DNA of 64,000 nucleotides from Paenibacillus sp. FJAT-26967 (GCF_001541095.1 NZ_LMXH01000002.1:758671-822670), one strand, 5' to 3'; positions 34,173 through 43,085 are shown, counted from the stretch's first letter. Numbers and translations: made by a program. Notes: a model not told the origin generated them from the sequence alone.

Positions 34173-34694
34173 TCAATTGAAACTTTTGAACTGGTTCAAG
34201 TAGTTCTTAAGTCTGTTAATTTCAGCTGAATAGATGTTTTCTTGCCCATAATAACCTTCCCGTTCACCCGTATGGTCCGCGAATTTACTATAAAGTTTAT
34301 TCAGATAAGGATGGTCAGCCAGCGCACAGAATTGAATGACCTTCACCTGGGTATTTTCTTCAACCATCACTTGAACTAACCTATGGAATCCTTCCATAAA
34401 TACTCGACTGCCCCGATAGGCTTTAGAAATAATGACGGAATCGATAAAAGCGATTTCGCCCTGTGGGTGATGTTCGTTATTCCGGTCCAGATAGCGGTAA
34501 TAGCCCCAACCTATTGTAAGACCTGACGGATCTAAAACAAGCATGATCCTTGAAGCCCGGATCGTCTCAAGAGTATGTACAATGGCATCATAAAGAGTGA
34601 AGTGGACGCTGAAATCGTGGCGGTTCCGGATAAAGAAAAGGGTGAATTGAGCCAAGTCCTCGTCGGTTTCACAGATTCGGTATTGTGCTCTCAT
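34173..34694 (-). CDS. GNAT-fold acyltransferase B of the peptide operon
   Basis: A 173-residue protein with a GNAT-like pattern. The central strands (IMLVLDPSGLTIGWGYYRYL, EIAFIDSVIISKAYRGSRVFMEGFHRLV) include the diverged acyl-CoA loop YRGSRVF in place of the usual R/Q-x-x-G-x-G/A. It shares the pattern V/I-x-x-x-Y-R-x-S-R-x-F-x-E-x(n)-Q-x-M with the 176-residue protein at the head of the operon, so the two are related. GGAGGTG precedes ATG 34694. Position between exporter and peptide suggests it modifies the peptide or its amino groups. Substrate unknown. Confidence 0.65.
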   Translation of the reverse strand: MRAQYRICETDEDLAQFTLFFIRNRHDFSVHFTLYDAIVHTLETIRASRIMLVLDPSGLTIGWGYYRYLDRNNEHHPQGEIAFIDSVIISKAYRGSRVFMEGFHRLVQVMVEENTQVKVIQFCALADHPYLNKLYSKFADHTGEREGYYGQENIYSAEINRLKNYLNQFKSFN

Positions 34695-34721
34695 AGGTTG
34701 GATACACCTCCGTGTGATTTA

Positions 34722-36485
34722 TTAAAGAGTCGGCAGTTTGGACCCGGGGTACTGTTTTACCCACAGTTCCCGGTAATAGTCTCCTCTTAGAAGCAGGTCC
34801 GGATGAGTTCCTTTTTCCACAATATTCCCATCCTTAAATACGATGATCTGATCTGTATCCCTAATGGTGGATAGATCGTGTGTGACCCATATGACGGTAC
34901 GTTCCTTGGCAAGCTCGCGGAATGTTTGCTGGATCGAAGCTTGGGAAATCGGATCTAGACCTGAGGTAGCTTCATCTAGCAGCAGGAGAGCGGGATTATT
35001 CAAAATCGCACGTGCTATCGCAATTCGCTGGCGCTGCCCGCCTGATAAATTGTTGCCTTCTTCATGGAGAACGGTTGAATAACCGCCAGGTAAACCTATG
35101 ATGAAAGAATGAATATCCGCTTTAACAGCAGCTTCTATGACCTCATCTAAACTAGCTTGCGGCTTTGTGACACGTATATTGTCCAAGATCGTTCCCTGAA
35201 AGAGAAAGGTTTCTTGAAAGACGACTCCGATCTTATTTAAATATGCACCGGGATCCATATCTCGCAAGTTCATTCCATTGATTCGTACAAGTCCTGCCGA
35301 CGGTTGAAAAAAACCGAGCAGCAGATGAAGCATAGTGCTTTTGCCCGAACCACTGGGACCTACAAAAGCGGTCGTTGTTCCTGCGGGGATCTGTAAGCTG
35401 ATCTGTTGCAAAGCTGCTTTCTCATTGGGATATTCATATTGAACATGATCGAACTCAATAGTCAGATTCGTGTTTGCGGGTAGTTTGAGTTTCTTTTGGT
35501 TGTCATCATGCTCATGCGTAACGGACAAAAACTGTTGTATCCGACTCATGCTTACCGCTGCATCCGTGAATGCGGGGATGGCGAACGTCAGGTTAAAGAC
35601 GGAGTTGCCCATAGACGTATACATGGTGAAGAAGGCGACTAGTGCACCGAGCGTGATGTGGTCAGTGAGCGCCAAATAAGAACCGAATCCCATAATAATC
35701 AGATTGATAATAAGCAGGCTGATCATCGGGATACGCTCAAGCTGGGCATTCATCAGATTTCGCCGATAGTTTGTTCCAAACAAGAGCTGCAGCCTGTCGC
35801 TAAATTTGCGGATCGTATAGTCCTGCAGATGGTAACCTTTAATAAGTTTTTGCGCCTTGATATTTTCCGCTAGATCACTGGTGAATAACGCCGTCTGTTC
35901 CTTATCCTCTTCATAAGCTTTGCTGGCGCGTCTGCCGAGCAGGTAAGGGCCGGCGAAAATTATCCCGGCGCCGAGCAGAATGCAAAGGGCCATGCTCCAC
36001 TGTAAGTAGAACAAGAGAGTCGTGCTGATGACAACGACCGTAACGGATTGAATTCCAATCGTCAGCAGGATAGTCATTGCTCGTTCAATAGCAGGCAGAT
36101 CAACGGAGTAATAGGCCAACAGATCGCCCGAACGTTTTCCTTGTACATACAAGAGATTAACATGCTGCATATGTGCAAACAGCTTCATTCGCAAGTCTCG
36201 CTGAATTTGTGCATTTAGTTTAGCGAGAGCGTAGTCGCTTGCGATTCCACAGGAAAAAGCAATGAATCCGGCAGCTCCGAGCGCACTTACAATAAGGTAA
36301 AAAGTACGGATATCTTTGGGGAGGACGGCCAGATCGATCATAAATTTGAAGCTTAAGGGTGCCAAAGAAACAAAAGCCAGATCAAGCAGCAGGCATATAA
36401 AGAAGACAGAAGCTAGAGATTTGTAAGGACTTATGTAGGTGAACATATTGCGGATGACGAGGACGGCAGGACGCTCTGATTTCAT
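34722..36485 (-). CDS. ABC exporter, single-chain membrane plus ATPase type
   Basis: A 587-residue half-transporter. An N-terminal six-helix type-1 exporter domain (residues about 20-310) contains the coupling-helix region QRDLRMKLFAHMQHV. The C-terminal ATPase has Walker A VGPSGSGKST, Q-loop VVFQETFLFQGTI, signature [15 protein letters not shown], Walker B LLLLDEATSGLD and the H-loop WVTHDLST. There is no N-terminal C39 peptidase, so it would not cleave a double-glycine leader. ATG 36485 is one base past the stop of the upstream GNAT-like gene; a longer frame would run into that gene. It probably exports the small peptide or its derivative. Confidence 0.88.
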   Translation of the reverse strand: MKSERPAVLVIRNMFTYISPYKSLASVFFICLLLDLAFVSLAPLSFKFMIDLAVLPKDIRTFYLIVSALGAAGFIAFSCGIASDYALAKLNAQIQRDLRMKLFAHMQHVNLLYVQGKRSGDLLAYYSVDLPAIERAMTILLTIGIQSVTVVVISTTLLFYLQWSMALCILLGAGIIFAGPYLLGRRASKAYEEDKEQTALFTSDLAENIKAQKLIKGYHLQDYTIRKFSDRLQLLFGTNYRRNLMNAQLERIPMISLLIINLIIMGFGSYLALTDHITLGALVAFFTMYTSMGNSVFNLTFAIPAFTDAAVSMSRIQQFLSVTHEHDDNQKKLKLPANTNLTIEFDHVQYEYPNEKAALQQISLQIPAGTTTAFVGPSGSGKSTMLHLLLGFFQPSAGLVRINGMNLRDMDPGAYLNKIGVVFQETFLFQGTILDNIRVTKPQASLDEVIEAAVKADIHSFIIGLPGGYSTVLHEEGNNLSGGQRQRIAIARAILNNPALLLLDEATSGLDPISQASIQQTFRELAKERTVIWVTHDLSTIRDTDQIIVFKDGNIVEKGTHPDLLLRGDYYRELWVKQYPGSKLPTL

Positions 36486-36486
36486 T

Positions 36487-37017
36487 TTATGTTCCAAAAT
36501 AGTGCTCGTGGCGGAAACGCATCGCGTATTCGTACAACTCGGAGAAAGAGGCGCGGTATTGTTCCAGTCTGCCATAAATCGTATCCTGCGCCGCAGTTTG
36601 TTTAAATAGTTTGTTGAGTAAGGTGTGCAAATCATCTCGTACAGGTGTCCAGAAACAGATTTCGGTTACTTTCCTGTTCAATTGAGCCATGTATTGCATC
36701 ACATATTGCATAGTTTCCAGAAATAAGCGGGAAGTTCGGTAAGGTTCCTTGATAAACATCGTTTGAATTTGAACCACATTGCTATCTTCATAGTTGTTTT
36801 CTCCAGTCCCGAAAATGTATCCGAATGCTCCGACAACCTCATCTTCATCATTAAAGCAAAGGAAGGCTTCTTCTTTTACAAGAATCGGACTGGCCAGGAA
36901 AGTAAGTGTCATCGGAAAAGAATAAGGAAGGTTCAATTCGGAGTAATGATCGAGAAGAAAGGTCAAATATTTTTCCTGGTAGGCTTCCGTTGAACAGACA
37001 GATATGTGAAAGCACAT
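36487..37017 (-). CDS. GNAT-fold acyltransferase A, first gene of the peptide operon
   Basis: A 176-residue protein with a GNAT-like fold pattern: AFLCFNDEDEVVGAFGYIFG and VQIQTMFIKEPYRTSRLFLETMQYVMQYM, followed by a C-terminal helix-rich part rich in arginine. The acyl-CoA loop is diverged (YRTSRLF), as in its relative at 34173. AGGAGG precedes ATG 37017. A TATAAT lies about 40 bases upstream on the minus strand without a clear -35. It is tightly coupled to the exporter gene, with one base between stop and start. Confidence 0.6.
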   Translation of the reverse strand: MCFHISVCSTEAYQEKYLTFLLDHYSELNLPYSFPMTLTFLASPILVKEEAFLCFNDEDEVVGAFGYIFGTGENNYEDSNVVQIQTMFIKEPYRTSRLFLETMQYVMQYMAQLNRKVTEICFWTPVRDDLHTLLNKLFKQTAAQDTIYGRLEQYRASFSELYEYAMRFRHEHYFGT

Positions 37018-37180
37018 GGGTGAACAATTCCTCCTAGAGTAAGTTGGTGATTTGTAAAATTATATCATATCTTTAAAGGGCGATAATGGTTTAACTATCA
37101 CTTCTTTTTTTATAAATCGTTCCTTCATGTTAATATAGATGAAAAAAGATAAAAAGAAGCGTAAAGGAAGCGGTGGAGGA

Positions 37181-38233
37181 ATGTTGTTTTCGCAAAAGCA
37201 GGTCAGTGAGATCAGAGAACAGTCACTAAGGATGGAGACAGAAGGTGCAGTGACAGAAAAAGTGCTGCAGCTTATTTATGACCATAAATTGTTCAAACTG
37301 TTCGTCCCCCGGGAATTGGGAGGCAGGATGGCTTCCTTGCCGGAAGCTGTGAGCATATTCGTAGAATGCTCCCGAATTGACGGCAGCTTCGGCTGGCTGG
37401 TCAATATCGGATCGGGTGGAGGCTTCTTCGCTTCATTGATGGAGAGCCATGTGGCACGTTCGGTCTACATGTCTCCAGAGGCCGTGATCGCAGGAAGCGG
37501 TTCTCCATCTGGAACGGCAAAGCGGGTCGATGGCGGCTACATAGTTAACGGCAGCTGGAAATATTGCAGCGGCTCTACACATGCAACAGTGTTCACGGCT
37601 AACTGTATCGTAGAGCCGGAAGGGGATGAGCAGCAGGAAGCGCAGCCTGAAATCCGCTCGTTCGTTTTTGCGCCGGAGCAGATTGAGATTCACCGAGATT
37701 GGAATGCTTTCGGGCTCAAGGCTACAGCCAGCCATACGATCATGGCGAAAGAAGCCTTCGTCCCCAAGGAGAGGACATTCCTCTTGGCAGAGCTTAAAGG
37801 CTATGGAGAGGAACCTGTTTATCAATATCCGTTCCTGCCTTTTGCCCAAGCATCGTTTGCAGCAGTCAGCCTGGGCATTGCCAAGCACTTCCTGGAAGAG
37901 GCCAGGGAATTGATCCTTCTCAAAAAGAGGGACGCCCATGTACTGGAGAAGCTGGAGCGGCAGGAAGGAATTTTGAAGGAGAGAGAAGCTATGTTCCTGG
38001 AGGCCGTGGAGGAATCCTGGAACGAGCTTCTGCAAGAACAGCAGCTTACCGAGGCGTCTCAACAGGAAGTTTCGGCCGAATGCCTGCTGACTGCACGGAC
38101 TGCTCTGGCTTGCGGGCTGGAACTGTTCCCCTTCCTGGGGCTCTCTGCCGCCATGCAGGACAGCGCAGTTAACCGCGCGTGGAGAGACTTGCAGACGGCC
38201 TGCCAGCACGTCCTGCTGATTCCGGCGGAGTAA
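37181..38233 (+). CDS. Acyl-CoA dehydrogenase-fold flavoprotein (HpaB/DszC-like monooxygenase or dehydrogenase)
   Basis: This 350-residue protein has the ACAD N-terminal helical domain (LFVPRELGGRMASLPEAVSIFVECSRIDGSFGW), the middle beta-domain (GGYIVNGSWKYCSGSTHATVF), and a C-terminal helical domain with WRDLQTACQH. The serine/histidine near the C-terminus (HVLLIP) follows the HsaA/DszC/SfnC-type two-component monooxygenase pattern more than a fatty-acyl-CoA dehydrogenase. ATG 37181 is preferred since AAAGGAAG sits ahead of it; an ATG at 37139 has no ribosome site. It is monocistronic by context. Substrate unknown. Confidence 0.75.
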   Translation: MLFSQKQVSEIREQSLRMETEGAVTEKVLQLIYDHKLFKLFVPRELGGRMASLPEAVSIFVECSRIDGSFGWLVNIGSGGGFFASLMESHVARSVYMSPEAVIAGSGSPSGTAKRVDGGYIVNGSWKYCSGSTHATVFTANCIVEPEGDEQQEAQPEIRSFVFAPEQIEIHRDWNAFGLKATASHTIMAKEAFVPKERTFLLAELKGYGEEPVYQYPFLPFAQASFAAVSLGIAKHFLEEARELILLKKRDAHVLEKLERQEGILKEREAMFLEAVEESWNELLQEQQLTEASQQEVSAECLLTARTALACGLELFPFLGLSAAMQDSAVNRAWRDLQTACQHVLLIPAE

Positions 38234-38302
38234 AACGAGAACAGGCGGCAACGCTGTAGGGATCGGGGCTTGGATGGCGATTGTTTATTTACCATCAGAC
38301 AA

Positions 38303-38340
38303 CCAATAAAGCTGCGGGCATATGCCGGCAGCTTTATTGG
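38303..38340. terminator. 13-bp perfect hairpin without a long T-run
   Basis: CCAATAAAGCTGC (38303-38315) is the exact reverse complement of GCAGCTTTATTGG (38328-38340). It is followed by CTTG rather than Ts, so it is a weak terminator or another structural element after the flavoprotein gene. Confidence 0.6.
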
Positions 38341-38532
38341 CTTGAAGGGAGTAAATAGATAGGTTTAGCATATAGACGGCGAGAAGAGGGAAACAGCAAT
38401 CATCGTTATTTTTTAGGTACAGTAAGCCATAGTTGCCATGTAGATGACAGCAAAAGTTAATCTGCTTCAGAAGTTTATACGAGATGCTGGGTCTGGGTCT
38501 GGATTTGCATCTGTCGAATACGAAACTATCTC

Positions 38533-38569
38533 TTGACACCCAGATAGACAGTGTATACATTTGTATACA
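38533..38569 (+). promoter_or_regulatory. Promoter with overlapping palindromic operator for the ABC exporter pair
   Basis: Perfect TTGACA at 38533-38538 is followed after 17 bases by TACATT at 38556-38561. The -10 region is covered by TGTATACATTTGTATACA (38552-38569), two palindromic TGTATACA blocks two bases apart. A repressor bound here would occlude RNA polymerase. The start of the small gene lies about 45 bases downstream. The repressor gene is not in the immediate neighbourhood. Confidence 0.65.
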
Positions 38570-38612
38570 GAGATTCTTCATTTACAAAAGATAGAATAAG
38601 AGGTGCTGGAAT

Positions 38613-38984
38613 TTGTATGATAGTCAACGGAACAGATCTGGTTCACTAAACGGCCGTTACCTGATGATGCAGGACGGACAAGCAGGAGGCGGGGGCAGCG
38701 GATACCGCAGCGAGCATCAAGGGCGTAGAGGCAAAGAGCACAAATGCAGCGGCGCTCAAACTTACAGGAGAGGCCGTGTCCTGTTATTTCTGGAGAAACT
38801 GCAGGCCAAAAGAGGCACACTAGCCAGACAGCTTGAGCAAGCGGAATTCGAAGCGATCCGACCTGTGCTCTGTGGAGAATTAAAGGCGATTGATCAGGTC
38901 ATTGAAGAATATGTCTTATTGTTTGACCTGCAAGAAGATGCTGACAGCTCCACCACACTCCCACGAAATGAAAGGGAGGAGTGA
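38613..38984 (+). CDS. Conserved protein of unknown function preceding an ABC exporter
   Basis: This 123-residue protein has a Gly/Arg-rich, probably disordered N-terminal half (QDGQAGGGGSGYRSEHQGRR). The C-terminal half is helical (GRVLLFLEKLQAKRGTLARQ, then GELKAIDQVIEEYVLLFDL). TTG 38613 is the likely start: AGAGGTG ends seven bases upstream, while the ATG at 38617 is out of frame and closes after ten codons. The gene lies four bases before the exporter gene, and both are under the operator-bearing promoter. It may be a regulator or accessory subunit of that exporter. The family is not recognised with confidence. Confidence 0.6.
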   Translation: MYDSQRNRSGSLNGRYLMMQDGQAGGGGSGYRSEHQGRRGKEHKCSGAQTYRRGRVLLFLEKLQAKRGTLARQLEQAEFEAIRPVLCGELKAIDQVIEEYVLLFDLQEDADSSTTLPRNEREE

Positions 38985-38988
38985 TCCA

Positions 38989-40695
38989 ATGCTGCGCCGT
39001 TTCTTCTCCTATTATCGTCCTTATAAAGGACTCTTCCTACTGGATTTTACTTGCGCGATCATTGCAGGGCTTCTGGAGCTCGCTTTTCCGCTGGCAGTCA
39101 GCAAGTTTATTGACGATCTGCTGCCGGGTGAGAACTGGACGGTTATCGTCCTGGCGTGCCTGGGTCTGCTGGCCATTTATGCGCTTAACACAGTTTTGCA
39201 ATATGTCGTCACCTACTGGGGACATATGCTTGGCGTGAATATCGAGACGACGATGCGTGAGAAAGTGTTTGCTCATATGCAGAAGTTATCCTTCCGCTTC
39301 TATGATAATAACAAGACCGGACATCTGATCGGCCGGGTAACGAATGATTTGAATGATATCGGGGAGGTGGCGCATCACGGCCCCGAGGATGCTTTTATCG
39401 CGATCATGACACTGGCGGGTGCCTTTACATTGATGGCTACGATCAACTTGGAACTGGCTCTGCTTACCTTTATCATGATCCCGTTCCTGATCTGGCTCAT
39501 TCTTGTATTTGGAAGAAAAATGACCCGGACTTACAAACGATTGTTTGGCGATGTCGGTAATTTTAATGCACGTATCGAGGAAAATGTAGGCGGAATGCGC
39601 GTCGTTCAATCCTTCGCGAATGAAAGTCATGAGAAAGAATTATTCGCGGCGGATAACGAGCGTTTCCGGGAAACGAAGCTGCTGGCATACAAAACGATGG
39701 CTAAGAGCATCTCGATCAACTATATGATGATGCGTCTGGTTACAGTCGTCGTCATGGTCTGCGGGGCCTGGTTCTTCCTGAAAGGGAAGCTGGAACTTGG
39801 CGAGTTCATGGCTTTCCTGCTGCTCTCCAATATTTTCTTCAAGCCGATTGAGAAAATTAATGCGGTCATCGAAAGCTACCCCAAAGGTGTTGCCGGCTTC
39901 AAGCGGTATACCGAAATTATGGACACCGAACCAGAAGTCGCCGATAGGCCGGATGCTGTTTCCGTTGAGGCGGTTAGAGGTGATATCCGCTTTGAAGGTG
40001 TTTCGTTCGGGTATGAACCGGGCCGCAGAATTCTAAGCGGAATTGATTTGACTGTACGCGCCGGTGAGACGATTGCTTTCGTGGGGCCTTCCGGTGCAGG
40101 TAAGACTACCATTTGCAGTCTGATCCCTCGGTTCTATGACGTCGAAGAGGGCAAAATTACCGTGGATGGGATCGACATCCGGCAGATGAAGCTGAATTCG
40201 CTGCGCAAGCATATCGGAATTGTTCAGCAGGACGTATTTCTGTTCTCGGGAACGATTAGAGAAAATATCGCCTATGGTGATCTGGCGGCAACCGAAGAGC
40301 AGATCTGGGAGGCGGCCCGGCGCGCTTCTCTGGAGGAATTGATCTACGGTCTTCCGGAAGGGATGGACACGATTATCGGCGAGCGGGGGGTTAAGCTGTC
40401 CGGCGGACAAAAGCAGCGCTTATCCATTGCGCGCATGTTTCTCAAGAATCCGAAGATTCTTATACTCGACGAGGCTACATCGGCCCTGGATACCGAAACA
40501 GAGGCTTTGATTCAAAAATCGCTGGCGGAGCTGTCTGCCGGCAGAACGACGCTGGTTATTGCACACCGGCTTACGACGATCCAGAATGCGGACCGCATCA
40601 TCGTTGTGAATACGGACGGGATTGCCGAGCAGGGCAATCATCAGGAACTGATTGCTGCTGGCGGAATATACAGCAGACTGCATCAAGTGCTGTGA
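38989..40695 (+). CDS. ABC exporter (MsbA/YfiB-like half-transporter)
   Basis: A 568-residue half-transporter. The membrane domain starts RRFFSYYRPYKGLFLLDF and includes the coupling region MREKVFAHMQKLSFRFYDNNKTGHLIGRVTNDLNDI. The ATPase has Walker A VGPSGAGKTT, Q-loop GIVQQDVFLFSGTI, signature LSGGQKQRLSIARM, Walker B ILILDEATSALD and H-loop VIAHRLTTI. All catalytic residues are present, so a homodimer should be active. GGGAGGAG precedes ATG 38989 by nine bases. The substrate may be lipid, drug or peptide. Confidence 0.92.
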   Translation: MLRRFFSYYRPYKGLFLLDFTCAIIAGLLELAFPLAVSKFIDDLLPGENWTVIVLACLGLLAIYALNTVLQYVVTYWGHMLGVNIETTMREKVFAHMQKLSFRFYDNNKTGHLIGRVTNDLNDIGEVAHHGPEDAFIAIMTLAGAFTLMATINLELALLTFIMIPFLIWLILVFGRKMTRTYKRLFGDVGNFNARIEENVGGMRVVQSFANESHEKELFAADNERFRETKLLAYKTMAKSISINYMMMRLVTVVVMVCGAWFFLKGKLELGEFMAFLLLSNIFFKPIEKINAVIESYPKGVAGFKRYTEIMDTEPEVADRPDAVSVEAVRGDIRFEGVSFGYEPGRRILSGIDLTVRAGETIAFVGPSGAGKTTICSLIPRFYDVEEGKITVDGIDIRQMKLNSLRKHIGIVQQDVFLFSGTIRENIAYGDLAATEEQIWEAARRASLEELIYGLPEGMDTIIGERGVKLSGGQKQRLSIARMFLKNPKILILDEATSALDTETEALIQKSLAELSAGRTTLVIAHRLTTIQNADRIIVVNTDGIAEQGNHQELIAAGGIYSRLHQVL

Positions 40696-40740
40696 GTACT
40701 CCATATAGGGGTCCCCGTCCGTACTCACTCCTGTATCTGT

Positions 40741-40790
40741 AACAAAACAAGCCTGATATGCGGATCACCGCGTTCAGGCTTGTTTTGTTT
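40741..40790. terminator. Bidirectional terminator between the ABC exporter and alkA
   Basis: AACAAAACAAGCCTGA (40741-40756) is the exact reverse complement of TCAGGCTTGTTTTGTT (40774-40789), giving T-rich ends on both strands. Confidence 0.85.
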
Positions 40791-40796
40791 CTTGGG

Positions 40797-41747
40797 TTAA
40801 TACAGAAACCTCCACAAATAAAAAGTCGCATAAGACTCCCAATTTGTCCAAGCGGCTGATAATTTCAGAATCTCTTCTTTCGTAGGTTTCCTGTCTGCGC
40901 CTGTCAAATATTTAATTGCATTATGCAGCCCGACATCATCGATAGGAAAGGCCGTAGGGAATCTCAGACACCGCATCGCGACATAATTAGCGGTCCAGGG
41001 ACCGATGCCGCGGATTTTGACGAGGATTTTCTCAGCATTTTTGGAGTCTCCGGCGGCTAGTAATTGTTCCTTGGACAATTCCCCCCGGATGATAAGACGG
41101 GCTACCCCGATCAGATACTCACACTTCTTCACCGTCATTCTGAGCGTAGTCAATTCCTCAACCGACAAGGCGGCTATGGTTTGAGGAGTGGGGAAAATCC
41201 AGTACGTTTCTCCTTCACATTCGACAGGGCGCCCATAGGTTTCGACCAATCGTCTTTTCAAGGTATAAGCGAACGTGAGGTTAATCTGCTGGCCGAGAAT
41301 ACCCCAACAAATTGCTTCGAATAAATCGGGAATGCCGATGGTTCGCAGTCCGTAATACGTATCCACGGCCCTCTCAAGAAGAGGGTCCGATTGTGCCAAT
41401 TCATAGAAGGGCGCCAGGTCCGTGTCCAGATCAAACCAGTCTCTCACATACCGGATGACTTCAGAGCGCATCCCCTCAGACACCGCTGCCTGTTCACCCA
41501 GGAACCGGATCAGCAGCCGATTCTCAGGCGTGGAACTGATCTCTACAACAGCTGTTTCCCCGCCGGCCGGAATCGCTTTGTAGATGCGGCCATTCTCTAA
41601 GCGAAACAAGCATTCATTAGGGGAGCGGGACAAGTAGTTCAGATTTTCGGCATAATCAAACTCTTGTGGTGTTTCAAGTTCAAGTTCATTTCTAGGCTCT
41701 TTCCAGAGGTCTTGGGACATAGTTGAGTTCAAATTCATTGCCTCCAT
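40797..41747 (-). CDS. alkA: DNA-3-methyladenine glycosylase II (AlkA family)
   Basis: A 316-residue HhH-GPD glycosylase with hairpin and catalytic loop IRGIGPWTANYVAMRCLRFPTAFPIDDVGL. The second aspartate of PIDD is the catalytic position. It removes 3-methyladenine and other alkylated bases. The gene is divergent from adaA-adaB, the same arrangement as in B. subtilis. The start is ambiguous: ATG 41747 and ATG 41738 are badly spaced from the internal GGAGG, while TTG 41732 is eight bases after it and may be the true start. Confidence 0.9.
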   Translation of the reverse strand: MEAMNLNSTMSQDLWKEPRNELELETPQEFDYAENLNYLSRSPNECLFRLENGRIYKAIPAGGETAVVEISSTPENRLLIRFLGEQAAVSEGMRSEVIRYVRDWFDLDTDLAPFYELAQSDPLLERAVDTYYGLRTIGIPDLFEAICWGILGQQINLTFAYTLKRRLVETYGRPVECEGETYWIFPTPQTIAALSVEELTTLRMTVKKCEYLIGVARLIIRGELSKEQLLAAGDSKNAEKILVKIRGIGPWTANYVAMRCLRFPTAFPIDDVGLHNAIKYLTGADRKPTKEEILKLSAAWTNWESYATFYLWRFLY

Positions 41748-41913
41748 TCAAGTTTCAAGGGTATACGATTATTTTTGCATAAAAGAAAAGCTTATGATTT
41801 CGATATCTTGCGATTCTATTCGTAATTGCGTACAAATGGCTGTTGGCAGGGGTATACTGTGGTGGTAGAGCAGCCAGCCATTCGATTGCCTACAAGGAGG
41901 GGAGAGCGATAAG
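41748..41913. promoter_or_regulatory. Divergent promoter region of alkA and adaA
   Basis: A 166-base divergent region. TATACT at 41861-41866 could be the adaA -10. Upstream, TTGCGATT and ATTGCGTA occur close together as direct TTGCG words (41809-41833), a candidate for the methylated-Ada binding site that would switch on both genes. Established knowledge: Bacillus AdaA, once methylated, activates the adaAB operon. The exact site is inferred. Confidence 0.4.
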
Positions 41914-42540
41914 ATGCCAGATCCAATTAAAGAAGAGGGTCCGGGTGAGACAGGTCAGGGAATGATGGGTATATCCGATGAACAATGGCGTGCGATTACT
42001 CACAACGATCCGGCATACGATCACAAATTTTTCTATGCTGTAAAATCTACGGGGATCTTTTGCCGTCCCTCCTGCAAATCGAGACCTCCGAGGAAAGAAA
42101 ACGTCCGCATTTACGGGAACGCCGAAGAAGCTCTGGAAGCCCGCTTCCGGCCCTGCAAAAGGTGTAAACCGACCGGTGAACGATTGCCCGACCAAGAATG
42201 GGCGGTTCAAATTACTAGATGCATAGAGATGAATTATATGGAGCCGCTCACACTGAACATTCTAGCAGATATGTGTCATGGCAGTCCTTATCATTTACAG
42301 CGCACGTTCAAGCGGGTCATGGGCATTTCGCCTATGGAGTATATACAGCAGCAAAGAACGGCCAGGGCTATAGAATATCTGATTCATACAGAGAAGGCAA
42401 TCCATGAGATAGCCGTAAATGTCGGCATAGCGAACACGCCTTATTTCATCACGTTGTTCAAAAAAAGTACCGGGCATACACCTGCTGAGTACCGCCATAA
42501 GCATCGTGATAAGCAAACTTGGGGAGGTAATGAAGAATGA
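41914..42540 (+). CDS. adaA: AdaA: methylphosphotriester-DNA methyltransferase / AraC-type activator
   Basis: This 208-residue protein has the zinc Ada domain with four cysteines (C50, C54, C81, C84) in FCRPSCKSRPP and RFRPCKRC, and an AraC-type double helix-turn-helix (MCHGSPYHLQRTFKRVMG, IAVNVGIANTPYFITLFKKSTGHTPAEYR). It takes a methyl group from phosphotriesters onto a zinc-bound cysteine and becomes an activator of alkylation-repair genes. AAGGAGGGGAG precedes ATG 41914. It overlaps adaB by ATGA. Confidence 0.95.
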   Translation: MPDPIKEEGPGETGQGMMGISDEQWRAITHNDPAYDHKFFYAVKSTGIFCRPSCKSRPPRKENVRIYGNAEEALEARFRPCKRCKPTGERLPDQEWAVQITRCIEMNYMEPLTLNILADMCHGSPYHLQRTFKRVMGISPMEYIQQQRTARAIEYLIHTEKAIHEIAVNVGIANTPYFITLFKKSTGHTPAEYRHKHRDKQTWGGNEE

Positions 42541-43085
42541 AAACTGGCTGCAATGAAAAGATCTATTGGGGACGGTTGATTCATACGGATTGGAATCTGT
42601 ATATTGCCGCGACTCAGGACGGGCTTTGTTATGTAGGATCTCTGAATAAACCGTTGGAAGAGTTAACGGAATGGTCGGCTATTCATTACCCGGGAAGCGA
42701 GTTTATACAGGATGAGGAGAAGATGGAGCCGTATAAACGGGAATTAAAAGAATATTTGAGCGGGCAGCGGCAGGACTTTACTTTGCCTCACGATTGCAGA
42801 GGAACCGCATTCCAACAGGATGTCTGGAAGGCACTTGGCGAGATTCCTTATGGACACACCCAATCCTACTCGGATATTGCCAACCGGATTAACAGGCCGG
42901 CTGCCGTACGTGCAGTGGGAACTGCGATCGGGGCGAATCCGGTTCTGATAACCGTGCCCTGCCACCGGGTTATTGGTAAGAATGGCTCGCTAACGGGCTA
43001 CCGGGGCGGACTAGATATGAAAATGAAGCTGCTTCAGTTTGAAAGCGAACAATCTGTCAGCGAAAGGATGCTGCGAAATGTATAA
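42537..43085 (+). CDS. adaB: AdaB: O6-methylguanine-DNA methyltransferase
   Basis: A 182-residue suicide methyltransferase with active-site VPCHRVIG (C142), the DNA-binding wing GTAFQQDVWKALGEIPYGHTQSYSDIA and the NRPAAVRAVGTAIGANP helix. It repairs O6-methylguanine by transferring the methyl to its cysteine. Start and stop overlap with adaA (ATGA) and with the next gene, so three proteins are made from one coupled message. Confidence 0.95.
   Translation: MKTGCNEKIYWGRLIHTDWNLYIAATQDGLCYVGSLNKPLEELTEWSAIHYPGSEFIQDEEKMEPYKRELKEYLSGQRQDFTLPHDCRGTAFQQDVWKALGEIPYGHTQSYSDIANRINRPAAVRAVGTAIGANPVLITVPCHRVIGKNGSLTGYRGGLDMKMKLLQFESEQSVSERMLRNV

Noticed and set aside
33988-34176. 62-codon version of the small peptide gene starting at 34176
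   Set aside because: The longer start overlaps the end of the upstream GNAT gene and has no ribosome site, while GTG 34113 has a near-perfect one.
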